Below the pieces are notes generated by a model. That model was not told the origin of the DNA. It did no database searches and saw nothing but the letters and a program-made list of their open reading frames with translations. Shown here piece by piece: positions 1-8,064 of a stretch of DNA of 64,000 nt (positions within the stretch are counted from its first letter, which is position 1; each line of letters starts with the position of its first letter). The position numbers were made by a program, and so were the translations under genes. This DNA comes from Nocardioides albus (GTDB lineage Bacteria > Actinomycetota > Actinomycetes > Propionibacteriales > Nocardioidaceae): the NCBI RefSeq assembly GCF_014648255.1, contig NZ_BMQT01000006.1, forward strand, positions 310,001 to 374,000. Direction: 5' to 3'.

Positions 1-240
1 CGCGGACTCGGTGCCGGCCACACCGCGGACGATCGGTGTCGCGAGCGCGAACGGTGCCACGAACGGACGCCGCGCGAAGGCCGTGATGCGCCAGGCGAAC
101 CTCGCCAGACCGACGAGGCCAGCCACCGTGCCCTGACCACGGGCGAGCTCACGGTCGAGCCTCTCGTCGGCTTCGGGATCCACCGGGGCGTCCTCGACGT
201 TGAGGACCACGGCGCGGACGGTCTCGGGGCTGGAGCTCAC
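1..240 (-). CDS. hypothetical protein, 5' part only
   Basis: Open reading frame running off the left edge. A GTG start at 240 gives a product beginning MSSSPETVRAVVLNVEDAP, followed by an acidic stretch and then a segment rich in Ala, Val, Leu, Arg and Phe that could begin a membrane helix. About 80 residues are visible, with the C-terminus missing. An in-frame GTG at 279 is an alternative start; neither has a clear ribosome binding site. I do not recognise the family. The gene is divergent from the zinc-ribbon gene at 449. Confidence 0.5.
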   Translation of the reverse strand, partial: MSSSPETVRAVVLNVEDAPVDPEADERLDRELARGQGTVAGLVGLARFAWRITAFARRPFVAPFALATPIVRGVAGTESA

Positions 241-448
241 GCTGGAAGCGTAGGGCCTGAGCTCGACCGGAAGGCTCACCTGTGCCGCTCACCAGGCAGG
301 TCTGTGTCTCAGATCACACCTTCTTGTCCGTGTTCAGTACGTTTGCGTTCACTCGCGCGTATGGTGTCTGTGATGCTGTTGTTACGGATGTTGCGTGACG
401 ATGGCGGTCTTCCCGGCTACCGTCGGATGGGAAGGGGGTGTCGGTCCG

Positions 449-1204
449 GTGAGCGAGGAGAACGAGTCGCAGTGCCCGTCGTGCGGTGACCCACTGACGC
501 CCGGGGCCGTCTACTGCATCTCCTGCGGCGCCCCGCTGCTGGCTCCCCCTGAGCAGCACCGCCCGCTCTTCGTGGACGAGGTCCGCGGCGAGACAGCCGT
601 CCCCCGCGGCACGCGCGGCTTCTTCTTCGACGACGCTCCTCAGCCGCCGCCGGCCCGCAGCAAGGGCCGCACCGCTCCGATCCTGGTCACGATCGCAGTG
701 CTCGTGCTCGTGGCCGGCGTGCTCGGGTTCATCTTCGGCAAGGACGGGATCGGCCCGGCCCGGCCCGAAGCGGACCCGTCGACCGGCCCCGCCGCGAGCG
801 AGCCCACGACCACGCTCTCGGTGAATCCGGACGCGCCCCCGGAGAACCAGCTGCTCCGCATATCTCGCCTCGACACCGAGTCCGCCAGCAAGCTCATCGG
901 CACCTGGATCCCGCAGCTCGCGGCCGTCGGCGCCGGCGAGGGTGGCGACGCCGACTGGCACAAGGCGCTGAACCGCTATCAGGAGATCAAGTCCGACCAC
1001 CCCGACGTGCTGCTCCTCGACACCGGCGAGTGGCCCAGCTCGTACGCGAAGTCGGGGATGTACGCCGTCGTCGTGCCCTATCCCAGCGACACCTCCGGTC
1101 CCGCCTTGGAGTGGTGCGTGGAGCAGGGACTGTCCCGGACACACTGCGCCGCCAAGCACCTCGAGGTCTCGGGCGACCCGACGGACAACTACGACGCTCA
1201 GTAG
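449..1204 (+). CDS. zinc-ribbon, single-pass membrane protein
   Basis: 251-residue product. The N-terminus carries a double CxxC zinc ribbon (C9, C12, C23, C26), followed by a Pro-rich linker, one hydrophobic helix (about residues 76-97) and an extracytoplasmic domain of roughly 150 residues that I cannot assign. GTG at 449 was chosen because a purine-rich AAGGGGG sits about 10 nt upstream; an upstream in-frame ATG at 395 has no such site. The topology suggests a cytoplasmic zinc ribbon anchored to a secreted sensor-like domain. Function unknown. It ends about 80 nt before the convergent trigger-factor gene. Confidence 0.75.
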   Translation: MSEENESQCPSCGDPLTPGAVYCISCGAPLLAPPEQHRPLFVDEVRGETAVPRGTRGFFFDDAPQPPPARSKGRTAPILVTIAVLVLVAGVLGFIFGKDGIGPARPEADPSTGPAASEPTTTLSVNPDAPPENQLLRISRLDTESASKLIGTWIPQLAAVGAGEGGDADWHKALNRYQEIKSDHPDVLLLDTGEWPSSYAKSGMYAVVVPYPSDTSGPALEWCVEQGLSRTHCAAKHLEVSGDPTDNYDAQ

Positions 1205-1242
1205 ATGACGCTCACTAGATCCGCTCGACGTCGAAAACGAAA

Positions 1243-1271
1243 CCGCCCCTGCCCGGATCGGGCAGGGGCGG
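1243..1271 (-). terminator. intrinsic terminator of tig
   Basis: A perfect inverted repeat (CCGCCCCTGCCCG, loop GATC, and its complement) lies 15 nt past the tig stop. On the minus strand it is followed by GTTTCGTTTTCG, a T-rich tail typical of a rho-independent terminator. Confidence 0.85.
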
Positions 1272-1285
1272 CGTACGTCTGATGA

Positions 1286-2689
1286 TCAGGCGTCGGCCTT
1301 CTCGGTGGCCTCGTCGCCATCGACGACCTCGTCGGTCGCCTCGGCCTCGGGCTCGGGCTCGCCGATGGTGCCGTCAGGGCGGAGGTTCTTCAGCTCGACG
1401 TGGTTGCCGGACTGGTCGGTGACCGTGGCGGCCTCGACCAGCTGGGCGAGCGCCTTGCCGCGCAGGATCTCCTGGACCAGCTCGGGCACGTGGTTGTGCT
1501 CGAGCATGTGGTTGACGAACTCCTGCGGGTCCTGACCGGACTGCTGCGCACGGCGCATCATGTGCTCGGTCAGCTCCTGCTGCTCGACCCCGATCTCCTT
1601 CTCCTTGGCGATCTGGTCGAGGATCAGCTGGGCCGCGACAGCGTCGCGAACGCGGCGCTCGAGGTCAGCCTCGAACTCCTCGATCGTCTGCTCCTCGTCC
1701 TCGAGGTACTTCTCGAAGGTGAGGCCAGCGAAGCCGAGCTGCTGCTCGATGCCCTCACGGCGCGCGTTGAGCTCGTCGGCGACGATGGTCTCCGGGAGCG
1801 GGATCTCGACCTTGGCCAGGAGCGCCTCGAGGACGGCGTCACGGGCGGCAGCGGCCTGCTCGAGGCGCTTGCCGTTGCCGAGGCGGGCGCGAACGTCCTC
1901 CTCGAGCTCCTTGACGGTGTCGAACTCGCTGGCGAGCTGGGCGAACTCGTCGTCGTACTCCGGGAGCTCCTGCTCCTGCACCTGGTTGACGGTGACGTTG
2001 ACGTCGACCTCCTGGCCGACCAGCTCACCGCCCACGAGGGTGCTCTTGAAGTCAGCGGACTCGCCGGCCGACAGACCGGTGATGGCCTCGTCGAGGCCGT
2101 CGAGCATGCCGCCCTTGCCGACCTGGTAGCTCATCCCGACAGCCTCGGCGCCGTCGACGTCCTCGCCGTCCTTGGTGGCCTTCAGGTCGATGACCACGAA
2201 GTCACCGTCGGCGGCGGGGCGCTCGATGTCCTTGAGGGTGCCGAAGCGCTCGCGCATCGCCTGGATCTGCTCCTCGACGTCAGCGTCGGTGAGCTCGATG
2301 TCGTCGACCTCGGCCTCGATGCCCTCGTAGTCGGGCAGCGTGATCTCCGGCTTGATGTCGACCTCGGCGGTGAACTCCAGCGTCTCGTTGTCCTCGAGCT
2401 TGGTGACCTCGATCTCGGGCTGCGCGAGCGGCTCGAGCGAGTTCTCCTGGAGGGCCTCGAAGTACATCTGCGGGAGGGCGTTGTTGACCGCCTCGGAGAG
2501 CACCGCACCGCGGCCGACCTGCTTGTCGATCACCTGGGGCGGGACCTTGCCACGGCGGAAGCCGGGGACGTTGATCTGCTTGGCGATCTGCTTGTACGCC
2601 GCGTCGAGGCTCGGCTTGAGCTCCTCGAAGGGCACCTCGACGGTCAGCTTGGCCCGGGTCGGGCTCAACGTCTCGACGGCGCTCTTCAC
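1286..2689 (-). CDS. tig: trigger factor
   Basis: 467-residue ribosome-associated chaperone and prolyl isomerase. The N-terminal ribosome-binding domain has the signature GFRRGKVP near residue 45. An FKBP-type PPIase domain follows (about residues 150-240), then the helical C-terminal chaperone domain and an acidic Glu/Asp-rich tail from about residue 435, longer than in E. coli but usual in actinobacteria. The GTG start at 2689 is preceded by AGGAGA at 6 nt. The gene lies downstream of two tRNA genes on the same strand and ends in a strong terminator. Confidence 0.97.
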   Translation of the reverse strand: MKSAVETLSPTRAKLTVEVPFEELKPSLDAAYKQIAKQINVPGFRRGKVPPQVIDKQVGRGAVLSEAVNNALPQMYFEALQENSLEPLAQPEIEVTKLEDNETLEFTAEVDIKPEITLPDYEGIEAEVDDIELTDADVEEQIQAMRERFGTLKDIERPAADGDFVVIDLKATKDGEDVDGAEAVGMSYQVGKGGMLDGLDEAITGLSAGESADFKSTLVGGELVGQEVDVNVTVNQVQEQELPEYDDEFAQLASEFDTVKELEEDVRARLGNGKRLEQAAAARDAVLEALLAKVEIPLPETIVADELNARREGIEQQLGFAGLTFEKYLEDEEQTIEEFEADLERRVRDAVAAQLILDQIAKEKEIGVEQQELTEHMMRRAQQSGQDPQEFVNHMLEHNHVPELVQEILRGKALAQLVEAATVTDQSGNHVELKNLRPDGTIGEPEPEAEATDEVVDGDEATEKADA

Positions 2690-2758
2690 AGGGTGTCTCC
2701 TGTCGTTTGTTTCTGAGAATGATGTCGCGTGCAGGGCTTTGAAATTACGGGAGAGATG

Positions 2759-2831
2759 TCGGGGCGACAGGACTCGAACCTGCGGTCTCCTGCTCCCAAA
2801 GCAGGCGCGCTAGCCACTACGCTACGCCCCG
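2759..2831 (-). tRNA. tRNA-Pro (TGG)
   Basis: Cloverleaf on the minus strand with acceptor pairs CGGGGCG and CGCCCCG, anticodon loop TTTGGGA (anticodon TGG) between CCTGC and GCAGG, and T-arm loop TTCGAGT. The discriminator is A and CCA is not encoded. Confidence 0.95.
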
Positions 2832-2869
2832 TCAAGGGCCCCTCCCCAATCAGCGGGAATGGCTCTTGG

Positions 2870-2940
2870 AGCGGATGACGGGAATCGAACCCGCGTAATC
2901 AGTTTGGAAGACTGAGGCTCTACCATTGAGCTACATCCGC
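2870..2940 (-). tRNA. tRNA-Gly (TCC)
   Basis: 71-nt cloverleaf with acceptor GCGGATG paired to CATCCGC, anticodon loop CTTCCAA (anticodon TCC) and T-loop TTCGATT. The discriminator T is followed by an encoded CCA, unlike the neighbouring tRNA-Pro. Confidence 0.95.
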
Positions 2941-3052
2941 GTACGCGAGAGCCGATGCCCTCGTGCGACCTGCGAAATCCTGCCATAGATCTGGCTCACA
3001 CCTGTAACCGGCTCCCCTGCTGGCGATGATTCGCCTCCGTTCAGTGCCGGTC

Positions 3053-4132
3053 TCACCGCCGTCTACCGACCGCGACGAGCGCGCGATCGTCGGTGCTGGC
3101 GCTCAGTCCCTCGAGCAGCCGGCGCGCTCCGCCACCGCGTCCGGTGACGGCGAGATGGTCGGCGGTGGCGACCAGGTTGCTGATCCCGTGCTCGAGGTCG
3201 ATCCCCCGAGCCTCCACGACTCCGTCGGTGTAGAGCATCACCATGTCACCCACGCCGAGCGAGCCCGCGGACGCGTCGAAGTCCACGTCGTCCATGAGTC
3301 CCAGCACCGGGCCGGCGCTCTCGGACTCCTCCCAGCGACCGGTGGCTGCACGGCGTACGAGGGCGGGCGGGTGGCCGGCCGAGCGGATCTCGTACGCACC
3401 GTCGACGAGGTCGATGGAGAGATAGACCGCGGTCGCGAAGCCCTCCTGCCAGTCCTGGCGGAGCAGGTAGCGGTTGGCGGCGGGCAGGAACTCGGCCGGC
3501 GGCACGGCACCGAGGAGGCCGCCGAACGCTCCGGACAGCTGCAGCGCCCGGGTGCCTGCACGTTCTCCCTTGCCGGAGACGTCGACGACGACGACCTCCA
3601 GCCGGTCCTCGACCCGCGCGGCGACCACGAAGTCCCCCGCGAACCGGGTGCCACCCGCCGGGAGGACCGCCGAGTCGGCGAGCCACCCGGGAGGCATCGG
3701 CGGGATCGCGCCCTGGTCGAGCCGGTGGGTCAGGTCGAGCAGCATCAGCTCGTCGCTCAGGCCGCCGACCCCGAGATAGGTGCGGCGCATGGCGACGAAC
3801 AGCACGATCGCGCCGAGCAGGAAGTGCACCCCGATCGCCGCGGCATCTCGGTCGGTGAGCGTGACCCGGCTGGCGGCGACCACGATCATCACCATCACGA
3901 AGACGACGAACCAGCTGAGCGTACGCGGCCCCAGCAGCACCGCGCCGAGCAGCAACGGCACCGTGAGGACGGCCACCGGGACCAGCTGCAGCCAGCCGAC
4001 CTGAGCCGCCGCGAGCACCGTCAGGACGACGGTGAGCAGCCCGAGCCACAGCACCGCGCGAAGCTCCGGGTCACGGAACCTGCGGCGGATCGCGTTGCTC
4101 CGCAGACGGTCCGCGAAGGCATGGCTCGACAT
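3053..4132 (-). CDS. membrane-anchored SpoIIE-type serine phosphatase
   Basis: 359 residues. The N-terminal third has about four hydrophobic helices (residues 27-120). A PP2C-like SpoIIE phosphatase domain follows, with metal-binding motifs GGDxx-like FAGDFV, VVVDVSGKG and MLYTDGVVEAR. Such proteins usually dephosphorylate anti-sigma-factor antagonists (STAS proteins) in partner-switching circuits. No STAS or RsbW partner is encoded nearby, so its target is unknown. The ATG at 4132 is leaderless: a TAGAGT box at 4139-4144 ends 6 nt before it. Confidence 0.9.
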   Translation of the reverse strand: MSSHAFADRLRSNAIRRRFRDPELRAVLWLGLLTVVLTVLAAAQVGWLQLVPVAVLTVPLLLGAVLLGPRTLSWFVVFVMVMIVVAASRVTLTDRDAAAIGVHFLLGAIVLFVAMRRTYLGVGGLSDELMLLDLTHRLDQGAIPPMPPGWLADSAVLPAGGTRFAGDFVVAARVEDRLEVVVVDVSGKGERAGTRALQLSGAFGGLLGAVPPAEFLPAANRYLLRQDWQEGFATAVYLSIDLVDGAYEIRSAGHPPALVRRAATGRWEESESAGPVLGLMDDVDFDASAGSLGVGDMVMLYTDGVVEARGIDLEHGISNLVATADHLAVTGRGGGARRLLEGLSASTDDRALVAVGRRR

Positions 4133-4201
4133 GGCCTCACTCTAGGTCTCGAGGTGGGGGCTGCGTGGTCGTTCTCGCAGGCCGGAGAGTAGTGCGGGCT
4201 G

Positions 4202-5074
4202 CTACTTCGCGGTCGCCCGGGGCCGGTAGGTGCGCTGGCACTTCGGGCACCAGAAGAGGTTGCGCTGCTGCAGCTCGACGGTGCGTACGCTCGTGCCGCA
4301 CACCAGACAGGGCTGCCCGCTGCGGCGGTAGACGTAGACCTCGCCACCGTGGTCGTCCTTGCGCGGCGGGCGACCCATCGCCTCCGGCGTGTGCTCCTCG
4401 CGCACGGTGTCGATGCGGTTCGTCTGGACGCCGAGCTTCATCAGCTCGACCAGGTCGTCCCAGATGGCGTCCCACTGCTTCCTGCGCAGGGTGTTGCCCG
4501 GGCGCATCGGGTCGATCCGGTGCCGGAAGAGCACCTCGGCGCGGTAGACGTTGCCCACCCCGGCCAGGACCGACTGGTCCATCAGCAGGGCACCGATGGT
4601 CGTGCGGCTCCGGCTGATCCGCAGCCACGCCCGGGCCGGGTCGGCGTCGTCGCGCAATGGGTCCGGGCCGAGCTTGGCGACCACCGCGTCACGCTGGGCT
4701 GCGGTGACCAGGTTGCACGTGGTGGCGCCGCGCAGGTCTGCGTACGTGTCGCCCTCGGGGTCTGAACGAAGTGGCCCCGATCCCGTCGGGACCAGACGCA
4801 GCCGGACCTGCCCGACCGGGAGCGGCGGCTCGCCTGCGTACGGCTTCAGGTCGAGCTTGCCGTAGAGGCCGAGGTGGATGTGGACGTACTGCTCCCCCGG
4901 GAACTCGACGAACAGCTGCTTGCCCCAGGCCTCGGCACCGACGACGACCTGGCCGTCCAGGAGCGCGGCGGAGTCGGCGAACCTGCCCTGCGGGCTGCTG
5001 ACCCGGACCTGCCGACCCGCGAAGGCGTCGCTCAGATCGAGCGCGAGGCGATGGAGGGTGTGCCCCTCGGGCAT
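4202..5074 (-). CDS. Fpg/Nei family DNA glycosylase (endonuclease VIII-like)
   Basis: 290-residue base-excision-repair enzyme. The mature N-terminus (M)PEGHTLHRLA supplies the catalytic Pro2 and Glu3, which fixes the start at 5074 although the frame is open further upstream. A helix-two-turn-helix region (LAGVGNVYRAEVLF) is present, and the C-terminal zinc finger is C256, C259, C276, C279. The MPEGHT start is typical of actinobacterial Nei rather than Fpg (MPELPEV). The gene follows rpiB with 7 nt between them and is probably cotranscribed with it. Confidence 0.93.
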   Translation of the reverse strand: MPEGHTLHRLALDLSDAFAGRQVRVSSPQGRFADSAALLDGQVVVGAEAWGKQLFVEFPGEQYVHIHLGLYGKLDLKPYAGEPPLPVGQVRLRLVPTGSGPLRSDPEGDTYADLRGATTCNLVTAAQRDAVVAKLGPDPLRDDADPARAWLRISRSRTTIGALLMDQSVLAGVGNVYRAEVLFRHRIDPMRPGNTLRRKQWDAIWDDLVELMKLGVQTNRIDTVREEHTPEAMGRPPRKDDHGGEVYVYRRSGQPCLVCGTSVRTVELQQRNLFWCPKCQRTYRPRATAK

Positions 5075-5081
5075 CCCCGGA

Positions 5082-5600
5082 TCAGTCCTGGTCCTCGGCC
5101 GGCCCCAGGCCCTTGGCCGAGTCGGGAAGCGCCGGTCGCACGCCGTCGGCGTCGTAGGCGTGGAGCTGGTCGATGCGGCGTACGTGGCGCTCGTCACCGC
5201 TGAACGGCTCGGCCAGGAAGATCTCGACGAACTTCGTCATGTCCTCGAGGCTGTGCATCCGGCCGCCCACCGCGACCACCTGGGCGTTGTTGTGGTCGCG
5301 GGCGAGCTTGGCGGTCTCCTCGCTCCAGGCGAGGGCGCAGCGGACGCCGGTCACCTTGTTGGCCGCCATCTGCTCGCCGTTGCCCGATCCGCCGATCACG
5401 ACGCCGAGGCTGTCCAGCCCCTGCGCCCGGTCACGGGCCACCCCCTCGGCCGCCCGGATGCAGAAGACCGGGTAGTCGTCGAGTGCGTCATAGACGAACG
5501 GGCCATGGTCGACAGGCTCATAGCCGAGCTCCGTCAGACGGTTGATCAGATGGGACTTCAGTTCGAGACCGGCGTGGTCACAGCCGATGTGGACGCGCAT
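5082..5600 (-). CDS. rpiB: ribose-5-phosphate isomerase B
   Basis: 172 residues of the RpiB/LacAB family, interconverting ribose 5-phosphate and ribulose 5-phosphate in the pentose phosphate pathway. The N-terminal signature is HIGCDHAG and the phosphate loop is GGSGNGEQMAANK. The loop has Glu where the E. coli enzyme has its catalytic Cys, as in the M. tuberculosis type. ATG at 5600 is preferred over one three codons upstream because AGAGAGGA lies about 9 nt before it. First gene of a probable rpiB-nei operon. Confidence 0.95.
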   Translation of the reverse strand: MRVHIGCDHAGLELKSHLINRLTELGYEPVDHGPFVYDALDDYPVFCIRAAEGVARDRAQGLDSLGVVIGGSGNGEQMAANKVTGVRCALAWSEETAKLARDHNNAQVVAVGGRMHSLEDMTKFVEIFLAEPFSGDERHVRRIDQLHAYDADGVRPALPDSAKGLGPAEDQD

Positions 5601-6118
5601 GGCGTCCATCCTCTCTTACGCTCGGCTCATCTTCGGATTTGGTGGGTTGGTGTTTCTCTGAGGGTGGGGCCGCCGACCCGTTATGGATGGTGTTCACGCC
5701 GCATCACGGAGTCTGGCGCAGCAGATTCAGTTGCGTGCGGGCTTGGCAGTCGGGGCCGGTGTTGCTGCTGAGTGACGGCCATGGGCGTCGGTGCCTACGC
5801 AAGGGGCGACACCTTGTGAATCGCTCACAAGGCCGTCTGATGCCGCGAACGACCCACTGGGCGAGGTTTCCCCACTACTCCGCACCGTCCCCCACTTCCA
5901 AGGAGCTTCCCCATCCTCCGGAGCGTGGGAAAGCTCCGTTGGGGTGGAGAAATGTCTGCACGCGTGGGGTACATCAGGCCCGTTGACCGATGCCACCCAC
6001 GTCCACATCAAGTGCTTCAAGCGGGTCGCCTTGACCCTGGCCGGGGGCAGGCGAAGGCGCCCGCGCATAGGCGGGGTCTTGGCGGGACGCCGTGGCGGAG
6101 TGGTCTCGACTTGCCGGT
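5601..6118. other. hairpin-rich non-coding stretch, possible element remnant
   Basis: 518 bases with no convincing gene. Frames on both strands are open over about 110 codons but give low-complexity Pro/Ser/Gly-rich products without family features or start signals. Two strong inverted repeats stand out. The first is a perfect 8-bp repeat CCTTGTGA/TCACAAGG around a 5-nt spacer (5812-5832). The second is a hairpin at 5902-5937 with arms GGAGCTT/AAGCTCC plus a near-matching inner stem. A third, imperfect dyad lies near 6016-6064 (GCGGGTCGCCTT against AAGGCGCCCGC). Composition is less skewed than in neighbouring genes. Confidence 0.5.
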
Positions 6119-7381
6119 TTAGGGGCGGCGAGTGAACCGCACGGTGCCGTCGGGCAGCCGCTCATGAACGTAGGCAGGGTTGTGCGCCAGACGGTGATGG
6201 TGCGGACACAACAGGACCCCGTCCTTCAGATTCGTCTTCCCGCCTGCTGCCCATGGTTCTAGATGATGGGCGTCGCACCATTCCGGTGGCATGTCACAGC
6301 CCTCGGCTTGGCAGCACTTCTGCTGCAGCCGGAGTGCTTTGCGCTGCATCGGCACGAAGAACCTGCTGGCCCGGCCGACATCGAGCACCTCACTGTCACC
6401 GCCCAACACCCAGGGGATGATGGTGGCGTTGCACGCCATCCGCCGGGCCTCGGCTGCGGTGATGGTGGTGCCGTTGGTCTCGTCGTAGCCCAGCGTCGCG
6501 GTGCCGAGGTCTTTGTGGAGTTCCTCGAGTGAGATCACCACGTTCACGACCGTTGCATCGCCGCCATGCCTGGGCAGCGCATGCGGGTCGATGGTCTCGA
6601 TCAGGCGAGCGAAGCCCTGGCCCATCATCCGCTCCCACGGCGGGAGCGGGGCACCTTTCTCCACCAGTCGCTGCTTACGCGGCTGAGCCCAGGATTCGAC
6701 CTGCCTCTTGAACCTCATCCCGATCGATGTCGGGAGGACACCGTCGAAGCCGATGGTGCCGTCGTGGTTGTCCCAGACCCGCAGCGCGGTCTTCTGCTGG
6801 GCACGTTCCTCTTCAGCGAGGAGTGCTTTGGCTTCGGCTTCGTTGAACCGGTCGGGGTCGATCGCCGCCAGGACCCGTTTGCCGGCGTTGTGGAGTTCTT
6901 TGGCGGTGGCCTGGGTGGCGTAGTCGACCAGCAGCTTCTCAGCGAGGACCAGATCCTCGCCAGTGGTGACCGGGTCGGCCTCGATGTTGTCGAGGGTCTC
7001 AGCGATCACCCGAGCCTTCGCCTCAGAGACAACACCCTCAGCGAGACCGGCAGAAACCAACTCATACTTCGCCACCGCACGGGCGAGCTTGATCTGCGAA
7101 CGAGCCGCGCCTTTGTCGACCAGCAGCTCGGCGCGCATCCACGCCGAAGCATCTCTGTCGCCGGTCTCTGCAGCGATGTCACCCGAAACGGCCAGCACCC
7201 GCAGCGTCAACGCCGCCTGCTGGGCTTGGAGCTTCTCCACCCGGGCCAGGAAGTCCTTCTTCTGGCTGGTGCGCCAATAGGTCGGGTCCATCGCGAGGAG
7301 CTCTTCGAGGGAGGTTTCGATGGCAGCAAGAGCCGACTCGAGGAGATCGGTGGGGTTGGTGCCCCAGTGGTCGATGCTCAT
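6119..7381 (-). CDS. DUF222 (13E12 repeat-type) HNH endonuclease
   Basis: 420 residues: an N-terminal helical DUF222 region (about 20-330) and a C-terminal HNH nuclease motif (C..CDAHHLEPWAAGG..N..LLCPHHH, about residues 370-400). These proteins are multicopy in actinobacteria and belong to the group containing the REP13E12 repeats of M. tuberculosis; their role is unsettled. ATG at 7381 has GAGGAGG 8 nt upstream; GTG codons at 7390 and 7384 are less well placed. A TAGAAT -10 box lies at 7422-7427. It is flanked on both sides by gene-free, repeat-bearing DNA, which fits a mobile or repeat-associated locus. Confidence 0.9.
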   Translation of the reverse strand: MSIDHWGTNPTDLLESALAAIETSLEELLAMDPTYWRTSQKKDFLARVEKLQAQQAALTLRVLAVSGDIAAETGDRDASAWMRAELLVDKGAARSQIKLARAVAKYELVSAGLAEGVVSEAKARVIAETLDNIEADPVTTGEDLVLAEKLLVDYATQATAKELHNAGKRVLAAIDPDRFNEAEAKALLAEEERAQQKTALRVWDNHDGTIGFDGVLPTSIGMRFKRQVESWAQPRKQRLVEKGAPLPPWERMMGQGFARLIETIDPHALPRHGGDATVVNVVISLEELHKDLGTATLGYDETNGTTITAAEARRMACNATIIPWVLGGDSEVLDVGRASRFFVPMQRKALRLQQKCCQAEGCDMPPEWCDAHHLEPWAAGGKTNLKDGVLLCPHHHRLAHNPAYVHERLPDGTVRFTRRP

Positions 7382-7856
7382 CACTGCCACCTCCTCTCAA
7401 AGGCGTGTCGTAGTGCCTCTAATTCTACGCGGCCCGAGCCTTCTTGAACACCTATTTGGGCAGGTCAAACGCACTTTTTGCGGTGAGCGAACGACTTCAT
7501 ACCTGTGGATGGTAAGTGGCCCGGAGGGCCACCCCTGCCACCCACGATCAGCACTGTTCCGAAGCAAGATTGCGCTGCGCCACACTCGGGCCGCCGCCCC
7601 GATAGCCAGCCAAATATTTCTCGACATGGTCCGGTGTCAAGGATCGCCGGAGGCGACCGGCGACGCCGGCGGCCGAAGGCCGTCCTTTACTCCGGGGCAG
7701 GTCGAGAAGACCCTCGAAGTCGGGTCGGCGGCCCCAGGCCAGCCTCGGGTGGGACGTTCCGGTAGGGAGGTCTCGACAAGCTCGACCACCGGGGGGCTGG
7801 ACGTTCCCGACAGGGAACTGTGTTGGTCTCGACACGCCTCCGCCTAGCGGCTCCGG
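7382..7856. other. gene-free region with diverged intergenic repeats
   Basis: 475 bases without a supportable gene. It contains the HNH promoter (TAGAAT at 7422-7427), a small GTGGCCC/GGGCCAC hairpin near 7516-7532, and two related segments of the GGACGTTCC...AGGGA...CTCGACA type (about 7752-7778 and 7799-7834). The phrases CTCGACAAGCTCGACC and GGTCTCGACA resemble dispersed intergenic repeats I associate with Nocardioides genomes. Confidence 0.55.
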
Positions 7857-8016
7857 CGGCTCGACCAGCGAGGCTAGGGCGGCGGCTCGACCAGCGGGGC
7901 GAGGGCGGCGGCTCGACCAGCGGGGCGAGGGCGCGGCGGCTCGACCAGCGAGGCGAGGGCGGCGGCTCGACCAGCGAGGCGAGGGCGGCGGCTCGACCAG
8001 CGGGGCGGGCGGGCGG
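7857..8016. repeat. six-copy 26-bp tandem repeat
   Basis: Six head-to-tail copies of a 26-bp unit beginning CGGCTCGACCAGCG. Copies start at 7857, 7883, 7909, 7937, 7963 and 7989; the third and sixth are 28 bp. Variation is limited to A/G in the GCGAGG/GCGGGG part and to the copy ends. It lies 49 nt upstream of the phosphatase-like gene and codes for nothing recognisable. Confidence 0.9.
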
Positions 8017-8064
8017 TCTCGCCAAACGGCCTCTCAGACCGAACCCAGCAGATAGATTCCCCGC

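Noticed and set aside
1400..2716. Very long Leu/Val/Asp-rich frame opposite tig
   Set aside because: It is the antisense of trigger factor, low complexity, and tig has full family features on the other strand.
5812..5832. TGTGA-N5-TCACA considered as a CRP-type cAMP receptor site
   Set aside because: The canonical spacing is six bases, and no promoter fits it; kept only as an unexplained dyad.
5727..6068. Possible 113-residue gene on the minus strand between rpiB and the HNH gene
   Set aside because: Ser/Pro/Gly-rich without a family, start signal or actinobacterial codon pattern, and it runs through the strong hairpins.
7857..8016. Repeats considered as a CRISPR array
   Set aside because: Units are contiguous with no unique spacers and no cas genes are present.
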